The translations under genes and the position numbers were made by a program. Shown here piece after piece: positions 55,635 to 63,479 of a stretch of 64,000 nt of DNA. The DNA lies in contig NZ_OX419519.1 of NCBI RefSeq assembly GCF_948472415.1, forward strand, positions 2,728,001 through 2,792,000. Direction: 5' to 3'. Below the pieces are notes generated by a model. That model did not search any database, was not told the DNA's origin, and saw only the letters and a program-made list of their open reading frames with translations. Source of the stretch: Kitasatospora fiedleri (GTDB taxonomy: Bacteria > Actinomycetota > Actinomycetes > Streptomycetales > Streptomycetaceae). Position 1 is the stretch's first letter. Every line of letters begins with the position of its first letter.

Positions 55635-55748
55635 TCAGTGCGCGGCGGTGCCGGGACAGATCGCGCTGGCGAGCCGGCACAGGTCGACGTGCAGGCGCGC
55701 CACGAGGCGGGTGCCTGGGGCCTGGTTGCTCACATCGACGGAACGCAT
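55635..55748 (-). CDS. Cysteine-codon leader peptide of the cysO-cysM operon
   Basis: A 37-codon open frame, ATG 55748 to TGA 55635. The C-terminal half reads RLHVDLCRLASAIC with two Cys codons, a pattern shared with short putative leader peptides that precede sulfur-assimilation genes in streptomycetes. A TATACG box lies upstream. The frame ends 121 bases before cysO, in a G+C-rich stretch that can form hairpins. Ribosome pausing at Cys codons during cysteine shortage could control downstream transcription or translation. The peptide pattern is clear; the control mechanism is inferred. Confidence 0.75.
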   Translation of the reverse strand: MRSVDVSNQAPGTRLVARLHVDLCRLASAICPGTAAH

Positions 55749-55910
55749 GGACTCATCGTATAGATTCCCGCCCCCGCTTTGACATGCTTGTCTCGGCATC
55801 CGGTCGGCGGCGTTCCGAGGGGTGGGAAAGCGGGCCGGCCCGCCGCGCGCGGGCGGTGCGGGTCGGCCCGCTCCCGGGCCGTTCCCGGCCTGGGCCGGGT
55901 CGGGGGTCGC

Positions 55911-56342
55911 TCAGCCCTGGTGGGCCTCGACCACCTCGACGTCTTCCTCCGTGATCACACCGTCCACGATGCGGAACGAGCGGAACTGGTAGGGGTCCTG
56001 CTCGCCGGCGCCCTCGGCGGTGGAGACCAGCACGTAGTGGGCGAACGGCTCGGAGGCGTAGCTCACGTCGGTGCGGGAGGGGTACGCCTCGGTGGCGGTG
56101 TGCGAGTGGTAGATCACCACCGGCTCCTCGTCGAGGTCGTCCATCTCGCGGTAGAGCTTGAGCAGGTCGCCGGAGTCGAACTCGTAGAAGGTGGGCGAGC
56201 GGGCCGCGTTGAGCATCGGGATGAACCGCTCGGGACGCCCGGTGCCGGCCGGTCCGGCGATCACGCCGCACGCCTCGTCCGGGTGGTCGGCGCGGGCGTG
56301 GGCGACGATCCGGTCGCGCAGTTCTCGGGTGATGGTCAGCAT
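55911..56342 (-). CDS. mec: JAMM/MPN+ metalloprotease (Mec type)
   Basis: A 143-residue JAMM zinc peptidase. The catalytic Glu (DEACGVIAG, E23) and HSH-x7-S-x2-D (H79, H81, S89, D92 in HSHTATEAYPSRTD) are complete. In the CysO pathway Mec cleaves cysteine from CysO-Cys and renews the carrier. Here it may also trim the two residues after the CysO diglycine, as QbsD does for QbsE in Pseudomonas. ATG start. It lies 162 bases upstream of the leader peptide on the same strand and may share control. Confidence 0.92.
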   Translation of the reverse strand: MLTITRELRDRIVAHARADHPDEACGVIAGPAGTGRPERFIPMLNAARSPTFYEFDSGDLLKLYREMDDLDEEPVVIYHSHTATEAYPSRTDVSYASEPFAHYVLVSTAEGAGEQDPYQFRSFRIVDGVITEEDVEVVEAHQG

Positions 56343-56362
56343 GCCGCCAGGATAGCGACGCG

Positions 56363-57805
56363 TCAGTCGCCGCCCCCGGCCCGGAGGTGGGCGTGCGGGT
56401 CGGCGTGCAGGGCGGCCGGGTCGCGGCGGCGCAGCACCGCGTAGCCGACCGCCAGGCAGATCGCCCAGCCGGGGAAGACGTACAGCGAGATCCGGGCGTC
56501 GGGGTCGAAGGCGATCAGGACGGCGACCAGGACCAGGAAGGCCAGCGACAGCCAGCGGCTCCAGTTGCCGCCGGGGGCGCGGAAGGTCGGGGCGGGCAGC
56601 CGGCCGGCCTTCCAGGCGGTGCGGTAGCGGATCTGGCTGGCCAGGATGACGCCCCAGGTCCACAGGCCGCAGACGGTGGCGATCGAGGTGATGTACTGGA
56701 ACGCCCGTTCCGGGACGAGGTAGTTGAGCACCACGCCGACCCCCATCAGCAGGCAGGAGACGGTGATCGCGGCGGCGGGGGTGCGGTGGCCGTTGAGCCG
56801 GGTGAGCCGCCCGGGGGCCTGCCGGCGCAGGGCCAGGTCGCGCAGCATCCGGCCGGTGGAGTACATCCCGGAGTTGCAGGAGGACAGCGCGGCGGTGAGC
56901 ACCACGAAGTTGATGATCCCGGCCGCCGCCGGGATGCCGATCTTGCCGAAGGCGGCGACGAACGGGCTGACGCCGGGCTGGAACTCGGTCCACGGCACCA
57001 GCGACAGGATGACCAGCAGCGCGCCGATGTAGAACAGCGCGATCCGCAGCGGCAGGGTGTTGATGGCCCGCGGCAGGGTCTTCTCCGGGTTCTCGCTCTC
57101 GCCCGCGGTGACGCCGACCAGTTCCACGCCCAGGTAGGCGAACATGACGATCTGCAGGGTCATCACGGTGGCGCCGACGCCCTTGGGGAAGAAGCCGCCG
57201 TCCTGCCACAGGTGGGTGACCGAGGCGGTGTCGCCGGCGTCCGAGAAGCCGAGGGTGAGCACGCCGACGCCGATCAGGATCATCCCGAGGATCGCGGTGA
57301 CCTTGACCATCGAGAACCAGAACTCGATCTCGCCGAACAGCTTCACCGAGATCAGGTTGGCGGCGTACAGCACCAGCAGGAAGGCCAGTGCGGTGGTCCA
57401 CTGCGGGATGTCGGGCGCCCAGAAGCGGACGTAGACGGCGGCGGCGGTGGTCTCGGCCATGCCGGTGACCACCCAGAACAGCCAGTACGTCCAGCCGGTG
57501 ACGAAGCCCGCGAACGGGCCGAGGAACTCCCGGGCGTACTCGGCGAAGCTGCCGGCCACCGGGCGGTAGGTGAGCAGTTCGCCGAGCGCCCGCATGATCA
57601 CGAAGATCACCACGCCGGCCACCGCGTAGCTCAGCAGCAGGCTGGGCCCGGCCTTGGAGATCGCGGTGCCGGCGCCGAGGAACAGGCCGGTGCCGATCGC
57701 GCCGCCGATGGCGATCATCTGGATCTGCCGGGTGCCCAGCCCCCGCTGGTAGCCCTCCTCGTCGGGGGCGGACCCGGCCGCCTCGTCCGTCACCTGCTGC
57801 GTCAT
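56363..57805 (-). CDS. APC family amino acid permease
   Basis: A 480-residue permease with 12 predicted membrane helices. RQIQMIAIGGAIGTGLFLGAGTAI is the unwound first helix with the GGAIGTG motif, and VGVTAGESENPEKTLPRAIN and SSCNSGMYSTGRML are conserved in the amino-acid transporter (AAT) subgroup, close to proline, lysine and aromatic acid permeases. Substrate not assignable. ATG at 57805. About 20 bases downstream of its stop, on the same strand, lies mec, so cotranscription with the sulfur genes is possible but unproven. Confidence 0.9.
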   Translation of the reverse strand: MTQQVTDEAAGSAPDEEGYQRGLGTRQIQMIAIGGAIGTGLFLGAGTAISKAGPSLLLSYAVAGVVIFVIMRALGELLTYRPVAGSFAEYAREFLGPFAGFVTGWTYWLFWVVTGMAETTAAAVYVRFWAPDIPQWTTALAFLLVLYAANLISVKLFGEIEFWFSMVKVTAILGMILIGVGVLTLGFSDAGDTASVTHLWQDGGFFPKGVGATVMTLQIVMFAYLGVELVGVTAGESENPEKTLPRAINTLPLRIALFYIGALLVILSLVPWTEFQPGVSPFVAAFGKIGIPAAAGIINFVVLTAALSSCNSGMYSTGRMLRDLALRRQAPGRLTRLNGHRTPAAAITVSCLLMGVGVVLNYLVPERAFQYITSIATVCGLWTWGVILASQIRYRTAWKAGRLPAPTFRAPGGNWSRWLSLAFLVLVAVLIAFDPDARISLYVFPGWAICLAVGYAVLRRRDPAALHADPHAHLRAGGGD

Positions 57806-58006
57806 CCGCCCGCCTCGCCTCCCGGTCCGCGCCGGCCGGCCGGCCGACGGGCCCCGGCTGTCCCGGGGAGGCAGCAGTGAACCACGGTGAGGCCCCGGAA
57901 CGCCTCATATCTGAGCTTTACCTGAGCAATCGGACAATATGAACGAAAGGAGGGGGCCGAATGGGGGGCGCGGGCGGAGGCGCGGGCAGGGGTCGGGCGG
58001 GCCCCG
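57806..58006. other. Short intergenic region with permease promoter
   Basis: Carries TTGTCC on the minus strand followed by an A+T-rich stretch (TAAAGCTCAGATATGAG) that could form the permease promoter. Nothing else is visible. Confidence 0.3.
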
Positions 58007-58582
58007 TCAGCCCGTCATCGCCTCCAGCAGGCTCTCCTGCATCGCGCCCAGCCACAGGTAGGCGATCACCAGCGGCTTGCGCGGGTCGGAGTCGGGCAGC
58101 CGGTACAGGCCCTCGTCCTCCTCCTCGGAGACCTCCAGCCGGGCGCCCAGGGTCAGCCGCAGGTCGTTCAGCGCGCCCAGCCAGCGCGGGAAGTCGTCCG
58201 GCTCGACCTCCAGCACCCCGCCCGCGCCGCCCAGCCCGTCCAGCGCCCGGACCACCGCCAGCGCGTCCTCGCGCTTGCGGGCCCGCAGGTCCAGCTCGGT
58301 GTAGCGGCGGAACTCGGCGGCCCGCTCGGCGGTCCGCGGGTCCTCCGGCGCGCCCGGCCCGCCGTACCCGTCGGGGAACAGCCGCAGCAGCGCCGGGTCC
58401 TCGGGGGCCTCGCTGGGGCCCTCCGCGAACAGCGCGGCCAGCGGGTCGTCGCTGCCGCCGCCGGGCGGCGGCCCGATCAGCTCCAGCATCTGCACTTCCA
58501 GCGAACGCAGGATGGACGCCTCGAACTCGTCCAGCGCGATCGCCGCGCCGCCGTCGCCCGCACTCTCGAACAAACCGGCCAT
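58007..58582 (-). CDS. DUF2017 family protein
   Basis: A 191-residue acidic, helical protein: ALDEFEASILRSLEVQMLELIG, a Pro/Gly-rich loop, AEFRRYTELDLRARKREDALAVVRAL, DDFPRWLGALNDLRLTLGARLEV and VIAYLWLGAMQESLLEAM. DUF2017 is encoded directly after clpS in many actinobacteria, so a role with ClpS or the Clp protease is plausible but unproven. ATG start, 42 bases after the clpS stop, in the same operon. Confidence 0.87.
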   Translation of the reverse strand: MAGLFESAGDGGAAIALDEFEASILRSLEVQMLELIGPPPGGGSDDPLAALFAEGPSEAPEDPALLRLFPDGYGGPGAPEDPRTAERAAEFRRYTELDLRARKREDALAVVRALDGLGGAGGVLEVEPDDFPRWLGALNDLRLTLGARLEVSEEEDEGLYRLPDSDPRKPLVIAYLWLGAMQESLLEAMTG

Positions 58583-58624
58583 GTGTGTCGAATCAGTCCC
58601 TCGTGGATGGTGGGTGACGGGCCG

Positions 58625-58918
58625 TCAGTCGTGCTGCAGGGTGGCCCACAGGCCGTAGCCGTGCATCGCCTGCACGTCGCGTTCCATCTCCTCGCGGGTG
58701 CCGCTGGAGACCACCGCCCGCCCCTTGTGGTGCACGTCCATCATGAGCTGGTGGGCCTTGTCCTTCGGGTAGCCGAAGTAGCTCTGGAAGACGTACTGGA
58801 CGTAGCTCATCAGGTTGACCGGGTCGTTGTGGACGATGGTCACCCAGGGCGTGTCCGGCTCCGTGACCGGAACCCCCTCCGTCTCCGGGCGCTCGACCTC
58901 CACCGGCGCGACACTCAC
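58625..58918 (-). CDS. clpS: ATP-dependent Clp protease adaptor ClpS
   Basis: A 97-residue adaptor. After a 23-residue lead, TPWVTIVHNDPVNLMSYV, QSYFGYPKDKAHQLMMDVHHKGRAVVSSGTRE and DVQAMHGYGLWATLQ match ClpS. ClpS binds N-degron substrates and hands them to ClpAP/ClpCP. GTG start. First gene of the clpS-DUF2017 operon and divergent from pncB. Confidence 0.95.
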   Translation of the reverse strand: MSVAPVEVERPETEGVPVTEPDTPWVTIVHNDPVNLMSYVQYVFQSYFGYPKDKAHQLMMDVHHKGRAVVSSGTREEMERDVQAMHGYGLWATLQHD

Positions 58919-59059
58919 AGTCCGTCTCTCCTCGTCGACCTCGGCTTCCCCCGTCCCATGCTTCCATCCGAGGGACCCGGGAGCGAATCAGGGTGGCCCG
59001 ACACGGGGACCGGAAGAGAAATCGTCACTCTGACGCTAAGTGGTAGTAGCATCATCCCC

Positions 59060-60373
59060 ATGGACGCCATCACCGCGCACCGCAGCTCCGCGCTGCTCAC
59101 CGACCGCTACGAACTGACCATGCTGCAGGCCGCGCTGCGCAGCGGTGCCGCCCACCGCCGCTCGGTCTTCGAGGTCTTCACCCGCCGCCTCCCGTCCGGC
59201 CGCCGCTACGGCGTGCTGGCCGGCACCGGCCGGGTGCTGGACGCCATCGAGGACTTCCGCTTCACCGCCCCGCAGCTCGACTGGCTGGCCGACCAGCGGG
59301 TCGTCGACGAGGAGACCCTGCGCTTCCTCGCCGACTACCGCTTCACCGGCAGCGTGCACGGCTACCCCGAGGGCGAGGCGTACTTCCCCGGCTCGCCGCT
59401 GCTCACGGTCGAGGGCAGCTTCGCCGAGGCGGTGATCCTGGAGACGGTGATCCTGTCGATCCTCAACCACGACTCGGCGATCGCCGCCGCCGCCTCCCGG
59501 ATGACCGCCGCCGCGGGCGACCGCCCGGTGATCGAGATGGGCGCCCGGCGGGCCCACGAGCAGTCCGCGGTGGCCGCCGCCCGGGCCGCCTACCTGGCGG
59601 GCTTCGCCGCCACCTCCGACCTGGAGGCGGGCTTCACCTACGGCATCCCGACCACCGGCACCGCCGCGCACGCCTTCACCCTGCTGCACGACAGCGAGCG
59701 GGACGCCTTCACCGCGCAGATCGACTCGATGGGCCGCGACACCACCCTGCTGGTGGACACCTACGACCTCGGCGAGGCGGTCCGCACCGCCGTCGAGGTG
59801 GCGGGCCCGCAGCTGGGCGCCGTCCGGATCGACTCCGGCGACCTGACCCTGCTCGCCCACCGGGTGCGCCGCCAGCTCGACGAGCTCGGCGCCACCGCCA
59901 CGAAGATCATCGTCACCTCCGACCTGGACGAGTACGCCATCGCCGCGCTCGCCGCCGCCCCGGTCGACGGCTACGGCGTCGGCACCAGCCTGGTCACCGG
60001 CAGCGGCCACCCGACCTGCGCGATGGTCTACAAGCTGGTCGCTCGCGAGTCGGTGCCCGGCGGCGAACTCGTCCCGGTCGCCAAGCGCTCGGCCGGCGGC
60101 AAGACCAGCGTCGGCGGCCGCAAGTGGGCCGCCCGCCGCCCCGACCGGGACGGCTTCGCCGAGGCCGAGGTGGTCGGCACCGGCCCCGTCCCGGCCGAGC
60201 TGGAGCCGCACCTGCTGCACGTCCCGCTGATCACCGACGGCGAGGTGGTCGGCCGCGAGCCGCTGGACGCCGCCCGCGACCGCCACCGCCGGGCCCGCGC
60301 CGCGCTGCCGCTGTCGGCGACCCAGCTCTCCCGCGGCGAGCCGGTGATCAACACCGAGCGGCAGGCCAACTGA
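59060..60373 (+). CDS. pncB: Nicotinate phosphoribosyltransferase
   Basis: A 437-residue enzyme of the NAD salvage (Preiss-Handler) pathway that joins nicotinate to PRPP. LLTDRYELTMLQAALRSG opens the protein, IEMGARRAHEQSAV, TFLVDTYDLGEAV-like TLLVDTYDLGEAVR, VRIDSGDL and IIVTSDLDEY, YGVGTSLVTGSGHPT and VAKRSAGGKTSVGGRK are all conserved. ATG start, 141 bases from the divergent clpS. Paired in pathway with pncA about 270 bases downstream. The intergenic part downstream holds G+C-rich imperfect direct repeats (near 60385-60450). Confidence 0.93.
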   Translation: MDAITAHRSSALLTDRYELTMLQAALRSGAAHRRSVFEVFTRRLPSGRRYGVLAGTGRVLDAIEDFRFTAPQLDWLADQRVVDEETLRFLADYRFTGSVHGYPEGEAYFPGSPLLTVEGSFAEAVILETVILSILNHDSAIAAAASRMTAAAGDRPVIEMGARRAHEQSAVAAARAAYLAGFAATSDLEAGFTYGIPTTGTAAHAFTLLHDSERDAFTAQIDSMGRDTTLLVDTYDLGEAVRTAVEVAGPQLGAVRIDSGDLTLLAHRVRRQLDELGATATKIIVTSDLDEYAIAALAAAPVDGYGVGTSLVTGSGHPTCAMVYKLVARESVPGGELVPVAKRSAGGKTSVGGRKWAARRPDRDGFAEAEVVGTGPVPAELEPHLLHVPLITDGEVVGREPLDAARDRHRRARAALPLSATQLSRGEPVINTERQAN

Positions 60374-60647
60374 ACCGCCGGACGCGGACCCGGGCGGGGC
60401 GGGCGGGGGCGCCGGGCGGGCACGGACGCCGGGCGGGGCGGGCGCGGACGTGGCTTTGCCCGGCTTTGCCCCGCGGCGATCCCCCGGCGGCGCCCCGGCA
60501 CTTTCGCGCCCGCCCCGCACTGCCTAGAGTGCCAACCGCTGTACCGTCCGGGCCCCGCCCGGACCACCCCGACGCCACCGCGGCCGAGACCCCCGGGCTC
60601 CGGGCCGCATCCCAGCTCCCCACGAGCCAACGAGAGAAGAGCCAGCC

Positions 60648-61238
60648 ATGCACCGGGCCCTGATCGTCGTCGACGTGCAGAACGACTTCTGCGAGGGCGG
60701 CAGCCTTCCCGTCGCCGGCGGGGCCGAGGTCGCGGCCGCGATCACCGACCTGATCGCCGAGTCCGCCCCCGGCTACGCCCACATCGTCGCCACCCGCGAC
60801 CACCACATCGACCCAGGCCCGCACTTCGCCGCCGAGCCCGACTACGTCCGCTCCTGGCCGGTGCACTGCGTGGCCGGCACCGAGGGCGTGGGCTTCCACC
60901 CCAACTTCGCCCCTTCGGTGACCTCGGGCGCGGTCGAGGCGGTCTTCTCCAAGGGCGCGCACGCCGCCGCGTACAGCGGCTTCGAGGGCTTCGACGAGCA
61001 CGGCGGCACCCTCACCGACTGGCTGAACGAGCGCGGCGTCACCGACGTCGACGTGGTCGGCATCGCCACCGACCACTGCGTCCGCGCCACCGCCCTGGAC
61101 GCCGCCCGCGAAGGCTTCGCCACCCGCGTCCTGCTCGACCTGACGGCCGGCGTCGCCCCCGCCACCACCGCCGAGGCGCTGGCGGAACTGCGGTCCGCCG
61201 GGGTCGAGCTGGCCGGCACACCGGTCGTCCGCGCCTGA
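60648..61238 (+). CDS. pncA: Nicotinamidase
   Basis: A 196-residue nicotinamidase that turns nicotinamide into nicotinate for PncB. The catalytic triad is visible: D9 (IVVDVQNDF), K102 (SKGAHAA) and C144 (ATDHCVRAT). Metal-binding Asp/His lie in ATRDHHIDPG. Usual length. ATG with GAGAGAAGAG upstream. With pncB it completes nicotinamide recycling to NAD. Confidence 0.95.
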   Translation: MHRALIVVDVQNDFCEGGSLPVAGGAEVAAAITDLIAESAPGYAHIVATRDHHIDPGPHFAAEPDYVRSWPVHCVAGTEGVGFHPNFAPSVTSGAVEAVFSKGAHAAAYSGFEGFDEHGGTLTDWLNERGVTDVDVVGIATDHCVRATALDAAREGFATRVLLDLTAGVAPATTAEALAELRSAGVELAGTPVVRA

Positions 61239-61271
61239 CCGGACGTCAATCTACTTGCCTTCAAGGTGTTT

Positions 61272-62303
61272 TCAGCGCTCGGTGACCACCAGCTCCACCA
61301 CGTCCTCGCCGCCGATCCCGTACGCCTGCGCCAACTCGTCGCCGACCGCGTCCCGTTCGGCGGCGAGGCGGGCGGAGCCGACGTACACCACCCGCACGCC
61401 CAGGTACTCCATCCGGTGCTGGCCGCCGCGCACCCAGGCCGCCTCGCCCTCGCTGACGCAGCGCAGCTCGGAGTCGACCTCCACCGCCACTGCGGCCTCG
61501 GGCCAGTACAGGTCCGGCACCGCGACGTAGGTGCCGCCGCGCATCCGCAGCTCGGGGCCGGGCAGCGGCAGCGGCAGGCCGCGCTCCACCGTCAGGGCCA
61601 CCAGCTCGGTGAACGCGGCCTCCCGGCGCGCCGCCAGCAGTTCGTCCACCGCCGCCCGCACCCGAGGCACCTCCAGCAGCCGCGCCTCGGCCAGTTCGGC
61701 CAGCAGCTCCGCCACCGTGCAGCCGCCGCCGTGCGCCAGCAACGCCTCGCGCAGCAGCGCCCGCAGCAGCCCCGGGCCGACCCGGCCGGACTCGAACGCG
61801 CCCTGCTCGGCCCACTCGCTGATCGCGTCCGCCACTGCCCGGGCCACCGGGGCGACCGCCAGCCCGTGCACCGAACGGGCCTCCAGCTCCCGCCCGGTGC
61901 GCCGGATGCGCACCTGCCCGGCGTCCCGCAGCCGGCGCTGCCGGGGCACCAGCACCTCCACCCCGAGCACCGCGGGCAGCCGCGGCACCGACACGAACCC
62001 GTACAGCGCCAGCGCCGCCGCGCCGGTGATCACCGCGCCCTCGCGGGTGCCGTCCCCGGCCGGGCCGTTCTGCGCCGCGTACAGCAGCGCCGCCCACATC
62101 CGCTGCTCGGGCGTCGGCGCGCCGTCCTGCAGCAGGTAGACCCGCGGCAGCAGCCGCTGCCACGGCCCGCCGCTGCGGCAGTGCTCGCTCACCATGCGGG
62201 CCGGGACGCCGCGGGCGCGGAGCTGACTGGCCGTCACCACGTTCTGCTGGCGCCGGGCGAGTTCTTCGAGGGAGACGGGCTGCTGCGGAATCCGGTAGCT
62301 CAT
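61272..62303 (-). CDS. AbiEi-like / endonuclease-like protein
   Basis: A 343-residue protein. The N-terminus (SLEELARRQQNVVTASQLRARGV, then LLPRVYLLQDGAPTPEQRMWAALLYA, AVITGAAALALYGF) is an AbiEi antitoxin-like winged helix. The C-terminus (YVAVPDLYWPEAAVAVEVDSE, GGQHRMEYLGVRVVYVG) has the D-x(8-12)-E-V-D pattern of DUF559/Vsr-type nuclease folds. No AbiEii toxin partner is next to it. Actinomycetes carry many such genes with unknown roles. The ATG at 62303 is at MSYRIPQ; GTG codons at 62312 and 62333 also fit. Convergent with pncA. Confidence 0.7.
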   Translation of the reverse strand: MSYRIPQQPVSLEELARRQQNVVTASQLRARGVPARMVSEHCRSGGPWQRLLPRVYLLQDGAPTPEQRMWAALLYAAQNGPAGDGTREGAVITGAAALALYGFVSVPRLPAVLGVEVLVPRQRRLRDAGQVRIRRTGRELEARSVHGLAVAPVARAVADAISEWAEQGAFESGRVGPGLLRALLREALLAHGGGCTVAELLAELAEARLLEVPRVRAAVDELLAARREAAFTELVALTVERGLPLPLPGPELRMRGGTYVAVPDLYWPEAAVAVEVDSELRCVSEGEAAWVRGGQHRMEYLGVRVVYVGSARLAAERDAVGDELAQAYGIGGEDVVELVVTER

Positions 62304-62620
62304 GCCGTCCACGTTCCCCCTCGCCTCCGACACCCGACGCCTGACCTGACGACCTGTTACGCAACCGTCGTCAAACCGGGACTGCTCCGCACTAAAGTCC
62401 CCATACCCTCACCCATTCGGCGTATCGGGTGTTCACTCCGTTGCCGTAATAGATCGGACTTGTTTTCTACTATCCGATTTTCATCGGATCGACACAGCAT
62501 TGCGATCCGATCGAGTCCGCGCCGCCGACCTGCGCGATCTGACCGGAAGTGATCGACCCCACACACAACGTCACACCCGCTGGCGTCGGTGGCCGTCACG
62601 AATTGCCTACCATCGGGCAC
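62304..62620. promoter_or_regulatory. A+T-richer divergent promoter region with ATCCGAT elements
   Basis: About 317 bases, much less G+C rich than its surroundings. It holds a perfect inverted repeat ATCCGAT-TTTC-ATCGGAT (62472-62489), a further ATCCGAT (62505-62511) and a partial copy near 62453, and a -10-like TACCAT (62608-62613) seven bases before the next start. No gene. Confidence 0.5.
62472..62489. promoter_or_regulatory. Inverted repeat ATCCGAT-N4-ATCGGAT
   Basis: A 7-bp perfect palindrome with a TTTC centre plus an extra half-site 16 bases away. The layout suggests a dimeric regulator controlling one or both divergent genes. No known consensus recognised. Confidence 0.45.
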
Positions 62621-63244
62621 ATGCCCCGCGACGAGTCATCAGCCCAGCGCGCCGCCCGACTACGCCTCGGCCGCCTGCCCGGCTACGTCCGCCAACCCGA
62701 CCCCGCCAGACGCGGCGGAGAGGACGGCCGTACGTACAAGAAGGGTTGGGAAGTCCGTTTCACGGCGCGCAGCGAAGAGGAGATAACCGAGATCCGCGAG
62801 CTGGTGACCGCCGCCGGATTCGCCCCCGCCCGGCCCTTCTTCAAGGGCCACCAGCTCATCCAGCCGGTCTACGGCATCGCCGCCGTGCAGGCCTACCTGG
62901 CCGCCCGGGAGAGCGTCGAGGCCGCCGAGACCACCGCCCGGACCGACCGCCGCACCGCCGGCATCCCCGAGCAGATCCGCCGCGAGCCCGACAGCGTGGC
63001 CGCCGCGGTGCGGGCCGCCGAGAGCGCCGCGGCCGAGGCCGCCGCCGGAGCGGCGGCGCGGGCGGGCGGGAGCGCGGGCGGGGCCGGTGGAGGAGACGGC
63101 GGGGCCGCGGGCGGGGCCGCCGCCGGAGCGGGCGAGGCCGCCGGGCGGACGGGCAGCGAAGCGGCGGCGCGGACCGCCGGGAGTGCGGGCGCCACCGTCC
63201 GGTTCGGCGGGGCCTCCGCCACCCGGTCGGCGCGCGAGAGCTGA
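62621..63244 (+). CDS. Protein of unknown function with Ala/Gly-rich tail
   Basis: A 207-residue protein. The first half is a folded-looking basic domain (RAARLRLGRLPGYVRQPDPARR, YKKGWEVRFTARSEEEITEIRELVTAAGFAPARPFFKGHQLIQPVYG), and the second half is Ala/Gly/Arg-rich and probably disordered. I do not recognise the family. A good -10-like TACCAT ends seven bases before the ATG and no ribosome binding site is seen, so the mRNA may be leaderless, which is common in actinobacteria. Divergent from the AbiEi-like gene. Confidence 0.6.
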   Translation: MPRDESSAQRAARLRLGRLPGYVRQPDPARRGGEDGRTYKKGWEVRFTARSEEEITEIRELVTAAGFAPARPFFKGHQLIQPVYGIAAVQAYLAARESVEAAETTARTDRRTAGIPEQIRREPDSVAAAVRAAESAAAEAAAGAAARAGGSAGGAGGGDGGAAGGAAAGAGEAAGRTGSEAAARTAGSAGATVRFGGASATRSARES

Positions 63245-63274
63245 GCCCCGGGCCGGACCAGGGAACGTGACGGT

Positions 63275-63315
63275 CCGGCCCGCGGACGCGAAGGACCGGC
63301 CCGCAGACGCGAAGG
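63275..63315 (+). repeat. 20-bp direct repeat
   Basis: CCGGCCCGCGGACGCGAAGG and the same with one mismatch, 21 bases apart. A GGCAACCCC/GGGGTTGCC stem (63342-63350 with 63361-63369) follows; it may be the terminator of the preceding gene. Confidence 0.7.
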
Positions 63316-63436
63316 CCGTGAAGGGCCCGCGAGCGGGCCCGGGCAACCCCTGAGGCCCTCGGGGTTGCCGAAGCCCTCCACGGGCCCTACTGTCCCCACT
63401 GGAAGGCTTTCTGACGGCACGTCAGCTACGACGCCC

Positions 63437-63464
63437 GGCTTCCGGCTTCCTGCTTCCTGCTTCC
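63437..63464 (+). repeat. Four tandem 7-bp repeats
   Basis: GGCTTCC, GGCTTCC, TGCTTCC, TGCTTCC in tandem, in non-coding sequence. Simple repeat liable to slippage. Confidence 0.75.
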
Positions 63465-63479
63465 GGCGCCCGGACGCGG

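Noticed and set aside
55781..55792. GACATGCTTGTC dyad upstream of the leader peptide as an operator
   Set aside because: Half-sites of only four bases with no second copy; insufficient to support a site.
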